Part shown: piece by piece, positions 10,027-18,351 of the stretch
Numbering within the stretch: the first letter of the stretch is position 1
Layout of the letters: the number at the start of each line of letters is the position of its first letter
DNA from: Microtetraspora sp. NBRC 13810
Lineage (GTDB): Bacteria > Actinomycetota > Actinomycetes > Streptosporangiales > Streptosporangiaceae
Direction: 5' to 3'
NCBI RefSeq assembly: GCF_030268685.1
Contig: NZ_BSRQ01000001.1
Location: 682,001-746,000 of the forward strand
DNA: 64,000 nt
The notes under the pieces: generated by a model
Told to the model about the DNA's origin: nothing
Databases searched by the model: none
The model's input: the letters and a program-made list of their open reading frames with translations, nothing else
Translations under genes and position numbers: made by a program

Positions 10027-10050
10027 GGCCCGCCGCTCCCCCGGCGGGCC
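10027..10050 (+). terminator. Hairpin between LolA-like copies 1 and 2
   Basis: GGCCCGCCG / CGGCGGGCC, 9-bp stem and 6-nt loop, followed by TTCG, 26 nt after the first paralogue's stop. It may reduce readthrough into the second copy. Confidence 0.5.
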
Positions 10051-10087
10051 TTCGCACGTCCCGTAAGTCCCCGAGCCAACGAGAGAC

Positions 10088-10996
10088 ATGACTCCCATGA
10101 AGCGATTCATCGCCGTACTGGCCGCCACGCTCGTCGCGCCCGCGCTCGCCACGGTCACCACGGTCTCCCCCGCGGCCGCGGCCGCGCCCGCCAACCCGGT
10201 GGACGCCCTCAAGAAGCAGTTCAACAACGGCACCGGCCTGCGCGTCACCGAGATCTCCAAGGCGACCTCGTCCGGAAAGACGCTCATCACCGAGCGGCTG
10301 GCCGGCTTGTACGCGTTCGGCGCCAACGGCGTGACCGCGTCCGACCTGACCGTGCGCCCCTCCTACGACAAGTCCGTCCGTACGGGGCTCGCGGAGGAGT
10401 TCGAGGATGACGAGTCGGACGTCGACCTGCTGAAACTGGTCACCTCGCCGACCCGCATCATCTGGCAGAACAAGACGGCCTACGTCTCCAACCCTGCGCT
10501 CACGCCGGTCCTCGCCGACGGCAAGACCTGGGGCACCGCCCGCAGCGCGTCGCACGCCGCTCCGTTGAGAACGGCCTACCAGCAGGTCAACGTGCTCGAG
10601 CCGAACACGCTGAAGGCCCTGCTCGCCGACGTCGATCGCAAGAGCGCGGGCGGCGTCGTGGACGGGGCCCGTACCACGCTCTACTCCGGCGTCACCACCT
10701 TCGGCGAGCTGAACAAGGTCTCGCCGACCTTCCGGCTGCTGCACGGCAAGCTGAGCAAGTCCGCGGCCAAGACCGTTCTGAAGTGGCAGCTCTGGGTGGA
10801 CGGCAAGGGCCTGCCGCGCCGTGTCGTGAGCTCGACGACCGAGAAGCTCAGCCGGACCGCGACCTGGCGCGAGGTGAGCGACACCCGCTACAGCGGCTGG
10901 GGCACCCGCCCCTCCGTCAAGGCGCCGGCCGCCGCCCAGGTCGACACCGAGACCGACATCGAGGACGCGTTCCGCGAGGTCTCCACGACCGGCTGA
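10088..10996 (+). CDS. Secreted LolA-like protein, tandem copy 2
   Basis: 302 residues (299 if the ATG at 10097 is used; both lie just after a GAGAG ribosome site). The signal peptide MKRFIAVLAATLVAPALATV is nearly the same as in copy 1, with cleavage within an Ala-rich stretch (SPAAAAA). Domain order is conserved: NPVDALKKQFN after the signal, LEPNTLKALLADVD, VDGARTTLYSG, WQLWVDGKGLPRRVVSS, DTRYSGWGTR. No lipobox. It is followed after 32 bp by copy 3. The lipid-binding role is inferred from the fold family only. Confidence 0.8.
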   Translation: MTPMKRFIAVLAATLVAPALATVTTVSPAAAAAPANPVDALKKQFNNGTGLRVTEISKATSSGKTLITERLAGLYAFGANGVTASDLTVRPSYDKSVRTGLAEEFEDDESDVDLLKLVTSPTRIIWQNKTAYVSNPALTPVLADGKTWGTARSASHAAPLRTAYQQVNVLEPNTLKALLADVDRKSAGGVVDGARTTLYSGVTTFGELNKVSPTFRLLHGKLSKSAAKTVLKWQLWVDGKGLPRRVVSSTTEKLSRTATWREVSDTRYSGWGTRPSVKAPAAAQVDTETDIEDAFREVSTTG

Positions 10997-11028
10997 GGCC
11001 ACGGCCCCGCAACCAGAAGGAATCCCCC

Positions 11029-11922
11029 ATGAAGCGATGGATCACCGCGCTCGCGGTGGCCGTGGCGGCCCCCGCGCTGGCCGCCGTTCCCGCGCTGCCC
11101 GCGAGCGCCGTGGCCACCGCGGCCGCACCGGCCGCGAGCACCGCCGCCCCCGACCCCGCCGCCGTGCTGAAGAGCAGGCTCGCCGGCCGGCAGGGGGTGA
11201 GGTTCACCGAGACGAACGCGTCCACCGGGCCCCTCGCGGGCATCAAGTACCAGTCCCACGGCGTGCTGGAGTTCGCCAAGGGCTCCCTGCGCGCCGTCGA
11301 CGTCACCAGCGGCGTGGGCGCCAAGGACGAGACCCCGGCGCGCTACATCATCTCCGAGGGCAAGGCGTACCTGCGGAGCGGTCTTTTCGCCGAGTTTCTC
11401 CCGGAGGGCAAGCACTGGATCGCTCCCAAGCGCGACTCCCTCCTCTCCTCAGCGATCATTGACGTCCGGACGACCTCCGGGCTGGTCGACGTCTTCGAAC
11501 CGGCGACGGTGCGGAAGCTGGTCACGAGCGCGACGACGAAGCGCCCGTCGAGCACCATCGACGGCACCCGCACCACCCTCTACCAGGGCACCACCGCACT
11601 CGGCGACCTCTACGCGGTGTCGCCGACGCTGCGCAAGGCCCTGGGCAAGAAGCCGGTCGGCGAGTCGGCCGTGCTCAAGGTCACCTGGCGGCTGTGGCTG
11701 GGCAAGGACCAGCTTCCGCGACGCGTCTGGAGCTCCTGGACGGAGAAGACCGTCGGCCTGCGCACCGACCGGAGGACCTCGACCAGCGATCTGCGGATCA
11801 GCGGCTGGAACTCGAAGATCACCGTCAAGGCGCCGCCCGCCGCCCAGGTGATCAGCGAGGAGGAACTCGACAAGGCGCTCACGTTCGAGCCGCCCGTCGA
11901 GCTGCTCCCGCTACCCAGGTAA
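11029..11922 (+). CDS. Secreted LolA-like protein, tandem copy 3
   Basis: 297 residues from the ATG at 11029, preceded by AGAAGGAA. Signal peptide MKRWITALAVAVAAPALAAV, then a longer Ala/Pro linker (to about residue 42). The mature domain has the same landmarks as copies 1 and 2: VFEPATVRKLV, IDGTRTTLYQG, WRLWLGKDQLPRRVWSSW and LRISGWNSK. It is the most diverged copy, shown by WLGK in place of WLDAK/WVDGK. The gene ends before a strong hairpin at 11930-11966. Confidence 0.78.
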   Translation: MKRWITALAVAVAAPALAAVPALPASAVATAAAPAASTAAPDPAAVLKSRLAGRQGVRFTETNASTGPLAGIKYQSHGVLEFAKGSLRAVDVTSGVGAKDETPARYIISEGKAYLRSGLFAEFLPEGKHWIAPKRDSLLSSAIIDVRTTSGLVDVFEPATVRKLVTSATTKRPSSTIDGTRTTLYQGTTALGDLYAVSPTLRKALGKKPVGESAVLKVTWRLWLGKDQLPRRVWSSWTEKTVGLRTDRRTSTSDLRISGWNSKITVKAPPAAQVISEEELDKALTFEPPVELLPLPR

Positions 11923-11929
11923 TCCGCTC

Positions 11930-11966
11930 TCCGTACGGCCGCCACGAGGTTCGGCGGCCGTACGGA
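11930..11966 (+). terminator. Terminator hairpin after the LolA-like array
   Basis: TCCGTACGGCCGCC / GGCGGCCGTACGGA, a perfect 14-bp stem with a 9-nt loop, 7 nt after the stop of copy 3. The 3' arm is also the start of the 37-bp tandem repeat that runs to the end of pcrA. Confidence 0.75.
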
Positions 11967-12046
11967 GGTCAGCGGGCGTCGCGAGGCGCGGTGGCCGTAC
12001 GGAGGTCAGCGGGCGTCGCGAGGCGCGGTGGCCGTACGGAGGTCAG
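11956..12046. repeat. 37-bp direct repeat, 2.5 copies, reaching the pcrA stop
   Basis: The unit starts GGCCGTACGGAGGTCAGCGG and is 37 bp. Copies are at 11956-11992 and 11993-12029, with a partial copy at 12030-12046. The last copy contains the pcrA stop codon (complement TCA at 12043-12045). The repeat therefore looks like duplication of the pcrA 3' end towards the convergent LolA-like array. Confidence 0.85.
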
Positions 12047-14298
12047 AGCTTTTCGAGCGGGGCGTAGGCGAGGAGGAGGGTCTTCTCGCCGCCGGTGCCG
12101 AAGTCGATCTTGACCTTGGTCTTGTCGCCCGCGCCGTCCACCGAGACGACCGTGCCGAGGCCGAAGGCGTCGTGGGTGACGCGGTCGCCCGGGTCGAGGC
12201 TGGGGATGGGTCTGCCGCCCGCGGAGGTCTTCCGCGCCGGGGCAGGGTCGCGGCGGGCGGTGGCGGCCTGCCAGGCGGTCTTCTCCGGGTCGGTGCGCCA
12301 GTCGAGCAGCTCGACGGGCACCTCGGCGACGAAGCGGGAGGCGGGGTTGAACGCGGGGGCGCCGCCCCAGGAGCTGCGGACGGCGGCCCGGGTCAGGTAG
12401 AGGCGCTGCTGGGCGCGGGTGATGCCGACGTAGGCGAGCCGGCGCTCCTCCTCCAGCTCCCGCGGCTCGTGCAGCGAGCGCATGTGCGGGAAGACGCCGT
12501 CCTCCAGCCCGGTCAGGAAGACCACCGGGAACTCCAGGCCCTTGGCGGTGTGCAGGGTCATCAGCGTGACGACCCCCTGGCCCTCGTGGCCCTCGGGGAT
12601 CTGGTCGGCGTCGGCCACCAGCGAGACCTGCTCCAGGAAGTCGACCAGCGTGCCCTCCGGGTTGGCCTCCTCGAACTCCGCGGCGACCGAGATCAGCTCG
12701 TCGAGGTTCTCCAGGCGGCTCTCGTCCTGCGGGTCGCCGGAGGTCTCCAGCTCGGCGCGGTAGCCGGTGCTGGTCAGCACCTCCTCGGCGGTGGCGGCAG
12801 GCGGGAGGCCCTCGGCCTTGCCGCGCAGCTCCTCGATGAGGGCGACGAACTCCTTGATCGCGTTGAGCGAGCGGGTCGCCAGGCCGGGTGCCTCCTCGGC
12901 CCGCCGCAGCCCCTCCCAGAACGGGATCCGCTCCCGCGAGGCGAACGCCTCCACCATCGCCTCGGCCCGCTCGCCGATGCCCCGCTTCGGCACGTTGAGC
13001 ACCCGGCGCAGCGACACCACGTCGTTGGGGTTGGCCAGCAGCCGCAGGTAGGCCAGCAGGTCCCGGACCTCCCTGCGCTCGTAGAACCGCACCCCACCCA
13101 CGACCTTGTACGGCAGGCCGGTCCGGATGAAGATCTCCTCGAAGACGCGGGAGGCCGCGTTGGTGCGGTAGAACACCGCCACCTGGCCCGGCTGCACGCC
13201 GTCGTCGTCGCTGAGCCGGTCGACCTCCTGGGCGACGAACATCGCCTCGTCGTGCTCGTTGTCCGCCACATAGCCGACGATCTTGGGACCGGCGCCCTGG
13301 TCGGACCAGAGGTTCTTCGGTTTGCGGCCCTCGTTGCGGGCGATCACCGCGTTGGCGGCGGTCAGGATGGTCTGGGTGGAGCGGTAGTTCTGCTCCAGCA
13401 GGATCGTGCGCGCGTCGGGATAGTCGCGCTCGAACTCCAGGATGTTGCGGATCGTCGCGCCGCGGAAGGCGTAGATCGACTGGTCGGCGTCGCCGACCAC
13501 GCACAGCTCGGACCGGTCGACGCCCTCGCGCACCACGTCGCCGTCGGCGGTGCGCGCCTCCGGCAGGCCGACCAGCTCGCGGATCAGCATGTACTGGGCG
13601 TGGTTGGTGTCCTGGTATTCGTCGACGAGGACGTGCCGGAACCGCCGCCGATAGTGCTCGGCCACCTCGGGGAACGCCTGGAACAGGTTGACCGTGAGCA
13701 TGATGAGGTCGTCGAAGTCCATCGCGCCGGCCTCGGTCAGCCGCTGCTGGTAGCCGCGATATGCCTCGGCGAGGGTCTTCTCCAGGTGGGTGCCCGCCTT
13801 GTCGATCGCCGTCTCGTAGTCGATCAGCTCGTTCTTGAAGTTGCTGACCTGGGCGGAGAACGAGCGCGGCGGGTAACGCTTGGGGTCGAGGTCCATCTCG
13901 CGGCACACCATCGCCATCAGCCGCTGGGAGTCGGCCTGGTCGTAGATGGTGAAGCTGCTCGGGAAGCCGAGACGCCTGCCCTCGCTGCGCAGGATGCGCA
14001 CGCACGCGCTGTGGAAGGTCATCACCCACATGGCGGCCGAGCGCGGGCCGACGAGCTTGTCGATCCGCTCCTTCATCTCCCTGGCGGCCTTGTTGGTGAA
14101 AGTGATCGCGAGGATCTCCGGCGGCCGGACCTGCCGCTCGGCCAGCAGGTAGGCGATGCGATGGGTCAGCACCCTCGTCTTGCCCGAACCTGCCCCGGCG
14201 ACGATGAGCAGGGGCGAGCCGTGATGGACGACGGCCTCGCGCTGTTGCGGGTTGAGACCGTCGAGCAAGGGGTGGTCGACAGAGGTTCGGGTGGGCAC
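12043..14298 (-). CDS. pcrA: ATP-dependent DNA helicase PcrA/UvrD
   Basis: 751-residue superfamily 1A 3'-5' helicase for repair and replication-conflict resolution. Motifs appear in order: Q-motif GLNPQQREAV (about 14), Walker A AGAGSGKTRVL (about 35), Ia TFTNKAAREMK, Walker B VDEYQDTNHAQY (about 226), III GDADQSIYAFRGA, IV LEQNYRST, V TLHTAKGLEFPVVFLTGLED and VI RRLAYVGITRAQQ. The C-terminus GDRVTHDAFGLGTVVSVDG is the Tudor-like segment found in PcrA/UvrD proteins. GTG start with AGGGAC just upstream. The gene is single and diverges from the PIG-L deacetylase. Confidence 0.96.
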   Translation of the reverse strand: MPTRTSVDHPLLDGLNPQQREAVVHHGSPLLIVAGAGSGKTRVLTHRIAYLLAERQVRPPEILAITFTNKAAREMKERIDKLVGPRSAAMWVMTFHSACVRILRSEGRRLGFPSSFTIYDQADSQRLMAMVCREMDLDPKRYPPRSFSAQVSNFKNELIDYETAIDKAGTHLEKTLAEAYRGYQQRLTEAGAMDFDDLIMLTVNLFQAFPEVAEHYRRRFRHVLVDEYQDTNHAQYMLIRELVGLPEARTADGDVVREGVDRSELCVVGDADQSIYAFRGATIRNILEFERDYPDARTILLEQNYRSTQTILTAANAVIARNEGRKPKNLWSDQGAGPKIVGYVADNEHDEAMFVAQEVDRLSDDDGVQPGQVAVFYRTNAASRVFEEIFIRTGLPYKVVGGVRFYERREVRDLLAYLRLLANPNDVVSLRRVLNVPKRGIGERAEAMVEAFASRERIPFWEGLRRAEEAPGLATRSLNAIKEFVALIEELRGKAEGLPPAATAEEVLTSTGYRAELETSGDPQDESRLENLDELISVAAEFEEANPEGTLVDFLEQVSLVADADQIPEGHEGQGVVTLMTLHTAKGLEFPVVFLTGLEDGVFPHMRSLHEPRELEEERRLAYVGITRAQQRLYLTRAAVRSSWGGAPAFNPASRFVAEVPVELLDWRTDPEKTAWQAATARRDPAPARKTSAGGRPIPSLDPGDRVTHDAFGLGTVVSVDGAGDKTKVKIDFGTGGEKTLLLAYAPLEKL

Positions 14299-14405
14299 GT
14301 CCCTAGGTTATGGCCGCCCACCGACAACCGGGGCCAGGGCTGGAATAGTCGCGGTGGTCGCGGCGTTGCCGCGAACAGTCCGGAGAGATCGTGCGAGGAG
14401 GGACC

Positions 14406-15125
14406 GTGCTGGAGGACAACGAGGTCAACCGGGTTCTGGTGGTGACCGCCCATCCGGACGACGTGGACTTCGGCGCGGCCGGCACGATCGCGTCGCTCAC
14501 CGGGCGCGGCGTCGAGGTGAGTTACTGCCTGGTGACCGCGGGCGACGCCGGCGGTTTCGACCGGGAGCTGGACAACGGCGGGATGAGCGAGCTGCGCCGC
14601 GCCGAGCAGACGGCCGCCGCCAAGGCGGTGGGCGTGAGCGACGTGCGCTTCCTCGGCTACGCCGACGGCCTCGTGGAGCAGAGCCTCGGCCTGCGCCGCG
14701 ACATCACCCGGGTGATCCGCCAGGTGCGGCCCGACCTGGTGATCACGCACAGCCCGGAGCGCAACTACGCGGTCGTCTTCCCCAGCCACCCCGACCACCG
14801 CGCGGTCGGCGGCTCCACCCTCGACGCGGTGTATCCCGACGCGCGCAACCCCTACACCTTCCCCGAGCTGCTGACCGACGAGGGGCTCGACGCCTGGACG
14901 GTCCGCGAGGTGTGGCTGACCGGCGGCCCCTCCCCCGACCATTACGTGGACATCACGGCCACGCTGGAGCACAAGATCGCCGCGCTGCGCGCGCACGTGA
15001 GCCAGGTGGCGCACCGGGACGACCTCGACGCGTTCGTCAGGGCGCGCTTCGGCGAGACGGCCCGGCTCGGCGGCCTCGGCGAGGGGCGCTACGCCGAGGC
15101 GTTCCAGCGGGTCGTCACCGGCTGA
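14406..15125 (+). CDS. PIG-L family deacetylase
   Basis: 239-residue zinc-dependent N-acetylglucosaminide deacetylase-type protein (LmbE/PIG-L, the superfamily of mycothiol enzymes MshB and Mca). The metal site is AHPDD (about residue 14) plus HPDH (about 130); THSPERNY is also visible. The start is the GTG at 14406 directly after GAGGAGGGACC; the GTG at 14391 lies inside that ribosome site and is rejected. Substrate is unknown; it is shorter than MshB or Mca, so I do not assign mycothiol synthesis. Its 3' end overlaps the convergent CPBP gene by 11 bp. Confidence 0.88.
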   Translation: MLEDNEVNRVLVVTAHPDDVDFGAAGTIASLTGRGVEVSYCLVTAGDAGGFDRELDNGGMSELRRAEQTAAAKAVGVSDVRFLGYADGLVEQSLGLRRDITRVIRQVRPDLVITHSPERNYAVVFPSHPDHRAVGGSTLDAVYPDARNPYTFPELLTDEGLDAWTVREVWLTGGPSPDHYVDITATLEHKIAALRAHVSQVAHRDDLDAFVRARFGETARLGGLGEGRYAEAFQRVVTG

Positions 15126-15882
15126 CCTCGCCGGGGGGCGCCAGCCGCCTGGACAGGCGGGCGAAGACGTAGCCCAGCGAGTTGGTGGCCGTGTGCAGCA
15201 GGGACGGCGCGAGCAGGCCCTCACGCCTGCGCAGCTCGCAGAAGAGGACGCCGGCCGCGGCCGTGATCGCGACGCTGCCCGCGACCACGCGGACCACGTC
15301 GGCGCGGCCCGGCGCCTCCTGCGGGGCGGGCTCCGTGCCGGGGTGACGCACCTCCCCGGCGATCTCCTCGACGCCCTTCCCCGCGGTCAGGTGGCCGAGA
15401 GCGGGGTTGGCGCCGGCCATGTCGATCGCCGGCAGCACGTGCCAGAGGCCGAAGAGCAGCGAGGAGGCGGCGGTGGCCGCGCCGGTGCCGTGCGAGCGGG
15501 CCACCAGGCCGTACACAACGCCGCGGAAGCCGACCTCCTCCAGCAGCACGGTGCCGACGGGCACCTGGAGCAGGGCCTCCTCCAGCACCCGCGCCCGGGA
15601 GAGCCCGAGGGCGCGCTCGTCCTGGAAGAACCTGCGGGTGGCCGGCAACGAGACGCCCACCGTGTACACCCCGGCCACGGCGGCGGCGAGCGCGAGGCCG
15701 GTGCGCGCGCCCCGGCCGGAACGGTGGAAGCCGAGCTCCTCCCAGCTCAGCCCGGACCTCCTGGCCATGGCCACCAGCGCGCCGGTGGCGAGTGCCGAGG
15801 TCAGCGGGCCGAGCCGCGGGGCGACCCGGTTGTTCAGCACGTTGGCGGCGGCCAGCACGGCCACGGATCGTCCTAAGGTCAC
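15115..15882 (-). CDS. CPBP family intramembrane metalloprotease
   Basis: 255-residue membrane protein with several hydrophobic helices and the CAAX-protease/bacteriocin-processing (Abi) motifs: EEVGFRG (about residue 120), FGLWHVLPA (about 151) and a C-terminal HTATNSLGY. These Glu and His residues form the family's intramembrane active site. The start is GTG with only a weak GAGG nearby. It lies 14 bp downstream of whiB on the same strand, so it is probably in the whiB transcript. The substrate is unknown; family members process prenylated proteins or peptides, or act in self-immunity. Confidence 0.88.
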   Translation of the reverse strand: MTLGRSVAVLAAANVLNNRVAPRLGPLTSALATGALVAMARRSGLSWEELGFHRSGRGARTGLALAAAVAGVYTVGVSLPATRRFFQDERALGLSRARVLEEALLQVPVGTVLLEEVGFRGVVYGLVARSHGTGAATAASSLLFGLWHVLPAIDMAGANPALGHLTAGKGVEEIAGEVRHPGTEPAPQEAPGRADVVRVVAGSVAITAAAGVLFCELRRREGLLAPSLLHTATNSLGYVFARLSRRLAPPGEVSR

Positions 15883-15896
15883 CCTCGCACGCTACG

Positions 15897-16163
15897 TCAG
15901 CGGCCCGCCGTGGCGTGCTGCCATCCGCCGGGGAACCGGGCCCGCCGCCGCTCCTCGACGGTGAGGCCGCCCCAGATGCCGTCGGGCTCGCCGGTGCGGA
16001 GCGCGTACTCCCGGCAGTCGGCGAGCACCTGGCAGCCGGCGCAGACGCCTTTCGCCCGCTCCTCCTGCTCGGCGGAAGAGGTGAGCGGAAAGAAAAGGTC
16101 CGGATCGCTGTCCCGGCAGGCGCCCCGCGGCGCCCAGGCGATCTCCGGTATAACCCCCCGCAT
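15897..16163 (-). CDS. WhiB-family iron-sulfur regulator
   Basis: 88 residues from the ATG at 16163, which has GGGAGG 5 nt upstream; the longer frame (to 16346) has no coding character. The four cluster-binding cysteines are in GACRDSD, CAGC and DCREYA, followed by the beta-turn GIWGG and the basic tail ERRRARFPGGW used for DNA or sigma-factor contact. These actinobacteria-specific proteins bind [4Fe-4S] and act with sigma factor HrdB/SigA in development and redox response. I cannot tell which Wbl subgroup it belongs to. Confidence 0.93.
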   Translation of the reverse strand: MRGVIPEIAWAPRGACRDSDPDLFFPLTSSAEQEERAKGVCAGCQVLADCREYALRTGEPDGIWGGLTVEERRRARFPGGWQHATAGR

Positions 16164-16361
16164 GACGACCTCCCGGCGTCTCGGCGCGAGCAGGGAATGC
16201 CGGTGGGCACGGTTGCCCGCGCGAATACGCGAGGACGCCGGGCCCATTGTCCGGCACCGCCGATTATTCCAATGACGACGAAGAACGGCAGCCACCCACG
16301 CGGAAAAATCGACATCCGATCCGGCGCGGTCACCGGCGGAATTCACCGGAAAAGCGGAACC

Positions 16362-16997
16362 TCAGACGAGGCGCCGCGCGGTGGCCCATCGGGAAAGCTC
16401 GTGACGGTTGGAGAGCTGGAGTTTCCGCAACACCGAGGAGACGTGCGTCTCGACCGTCTTGACCGAGATGAACAGCTCCTTGGCGATCTCTTTGTAGGCG
16501 TAACCGCGGGCGATCAGGCGGAGCACCTCGCGCTCGCGCTGGGTGAGGGAGTCCAGCTCGGGGTCGATCGGCGGCGCCTCGGAGGAGGCGAAGGCGTCCA
16601 GCACGAAGCCGGCGAGCCGCGGGGAGAACACGGCGTCGCCCTCGGCGACCCGGCGGATGGCCTCGGTGAGCTCGTTGCCGCTGATGTTCTTGGTGACGTA
16701 ACCCCGGGCGCCGCCGCGGATGACGCCGATGACGTCCTCGGCGGCGTCGGAGACGGACAGCGCGAGGAAGCGGACCTGCGAGCCGGAGCCGAGCACCCGG
16801 CGCAGCACCTCCTGGCCGCCGCCGCCCGGCATGTGCACGTCGAGGAGCACGACGTCCGGCCGGAGCTCGGCGATCGCCTTGACCGCGGACTCGACGTCCT
16901 CGGCCTCCCCGACCACCTCGATCGAGTCGCCGAGTTCGGCCCGCACCCCGGACCTGAAGAGCCGGTGGTCGTCCACGATAAGAACCTTGGTGGTCAC
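16362..16997 (-). CDS. NarL/LuxR-family response regulator
   Basis: 211 residues. The receiver domain (1-120) has acidic pocket residues in IVDDHRLF, the phosphoacceptor Asp in VVLLDVHMPGGGG and the conserved Lys in YVTKNISG. The C-terminal LuxR-type HTH (about 145-205) reads LTQREREVLRLIARGYAYKE then VKTVETHVSSVLRKL. Its ATG overlaps the kinase stop by 4 nt, so kinase and regulator are made together. A 9-bp inverted repeat at 18244-18267, between the kinase gene and the divergent PspC gene, is a possible binding site (inference). Confidence 0.95.
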   Translation of the reverse strand: MTTKVLIVDDHRLFRSGVRAELGDSIEVVGEAEDVESAVKAIAELRPDVVLLDVHMPGGGGQEVLRRVLGSGSQVRFLALSVSDAAEDVIGVIRGGARGYVTKNISGNELTEAIRRVAEGDAVFSPRLAGFVLDAFASSEAPPIDPELDSLTQREREVLRLIARGYAYKEIAKELFISVKTVETHVSSVLRKLQLSNRHELSRWATARRLV

Positions 16998-18211
16998 AGC
17001 CGCTCCAGCTTCATGGTCAACATGATCTCCGTTCCCTCACCCGGCGCGGTGCGCACGCGGGCGGTCCCGCCGTTGCGCTCCATCCGCCCGATGATGGACT
17101 CGCGGATGCCCATCCGGTCGAGGGGCACCTCGTCCAGGTCGAAGCCCTTGCCTCGATCCCGGACGAAGATGGTCGCCTCTTCCGGCTCGGCCTCCGCGTA
17201 GACGGACACCACCGACGCGCCGGAGTACTTCGCCGCATTGACCATAGCCTGCCGGGCGGCCTGCACCATCGCGCGCAGCGGGCCGTCGAGGTCCTGGTCG
17301 CCGACGCAGACGATCTCGATCGGGACGCCGTGCGCGTCCTCTTCCTCGGCCGCGGCCCGCCGTACGGCTCCGGCGAACGTGGCGTCGGCGTTCTGGACGG
17401 GCTGGTAGAGCCAGTTGCGCAGCTCGCGCTCCTGGGCGCGGGCGAGGCGCTGGACCTCGCGCGGGTCGTTCGCGTTGCGCTGGATGAGGGTGAGCGTGTG
17501 CAGCACCGAGTCGTGCACGTGCGCGGCGACCTCGGCGCGCTCCTCCTGGCGGATGCGCTCGCGGCGCTCAAGCTGGAGCTCCCGCCACAGGCCGGCCAGC
17601 CAGGGGGCGCCGATCACCGCGAGGCCGCCGACCACGACGGCGGTGAACAGCAGGCCGGGGCGGACCCACTCGCCGCGCACGGCGAGGAAGCCGATGCCGC
17701 CGATGACCACCAGGCCCATGCCGAGCGCCGAGCGGATCCAGTTGTGCCGCACGCCGCGCACCGCGCCGCTCATCCAGCGTTTGCGCCGGTCGGGCGCGGC
17801 CTGCTGCCACAGGATGAGCGCGCCGATCCCGCCCACCGCGATCGGCCAGGTGCCGAACCCCCCGGTCGGGGTGCCGGTCAGCCAGCCGAACCCGGTCAGC
17901 GCGAGCCCGATCGCGGCGAAGGCGGTGAACTGGCTCCAGTCCCGCGGCGGCTCGTGCCCCTCGAACGGCCGGCGCGGGGTGAACACCCACAGCGCCACGT
18001 AGGCCACCACGCCGATCCCGCTGACCACGGTCAGCAGCACGAACGCGAGCCGGATGACCACCGGGTCGAGGCCGAGCTGCTGGGCGGCGCCCTGGGCCAC
18101 GCCCGCGACGAGCCGCCCCTCGACCGGTCGCGTCAACCGGGGGAAGGGTGCGTCCTCGGCCTCCGGCGGGGAGGCGGGGGGCGCGTCGCGGAATGTCGGT
18201 CGGTCAGCCAT
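16994..18211 (-). CDS. PspC-domain histidine kinase (DesK-like)
   Basis: 405 residues. An N-terminal PspC domain (PVEGRLVAGVAQGAAQQLGL, about 30-85) precedes three to four further membrane helices (about 90-210). The HisKA_3 dimerisation domain holds the phospho-His in EVAAHVHDSVLHTL (about 232), and a degenerate HATPase_c ends the protein (NAAKYSG; RDRGKGFDL; RTAPGEGTEI). PspC-type kinases with a NarL regulator are common in actinomycetes and are thought to sense membrane state. The divergent gene at 18352 encodes another PspC protein, which suggests a common envelope-stress function. No good ribosome site is visible before the ATG. Confidence 0.93.
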   Translation of the reverse strand: MADRPTFRDAPPASPPEAEDAPFPRLTRPVEGRLVAGVAQGAAQQLGLDPVVIRLAFVLLTVVSGIGVVAYVALWVFTPRRPFEGHEPPRDWSQFTAFAAIGLALTGFGWLTGTPTGGFGTWPIAVGGIGALILWQQAAPDRRKRWMSGAVRGVRHNWIRSALGMGLVVIGGIGFLAVRGEWVRPGLLFTAVVVGGLAVIGAPWLAGLWRELQLERRERIRQEERAEVAAHVHDSVLHTLTLIQRNANDPREVQRLARAQERELRNWLYQPVQNADATFAGAVRRAAAEEEDAHGVPIEIVCVGDQDLDGPLRAMVQAARQAMVNAAKYSGASVVSVYAEAEPEEATIFVRDRGKGFDLDEVPLDRMGIRESIIGRMERNGGTARVRTAPGEGTEIMLTMKLERL

Positions 18212-18243
18212 ATGTCAGCATGGTCACACGCTCCTGGGACGAG

Positions 18244-18267
18244 CGCATCAGGCGTTCCCCTGATGCG
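18244..18267. promoter_or_regulatory. Inverted repeat in the divergent PspC/kinase promoter
   Basis: CGCATCAGG / CCTGATGCG, 9-bp arms and 6-nt spacer, in the 140-bp gap between the divergent kinase (-) and PspC (+) genes. Position fits an operator for the local response regulator, but a hairpin in one of the leaders is equally possible. Confidence 0.45.
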
Positions 18268-18351
18268 TCCCTGACCGGCCGGTCACCGCTCGGGGAAGAC
18301 TCAGGGGTGTCCCGGATGCGACGCTACCCTGCCGGGGACCACGATGGACCC

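Noticed and set aside
12028-14445. 805-codon open frame on the + strand opposite pcrA
   Set aside because: Antisense shadow: the opposite strand encodes all helicase motifs, and this frame has Arg/Gly/Val-rich sequence without any recognisable domain. High-GC codon bias suppresses stops.
14406-15125. MshB or Mca of mycothiol metabolism
   Set aside because: It belongs to the superfamily, but at 239 residues it is shorter than either enzyme and its specific motifs cannot be confirmed by eye.
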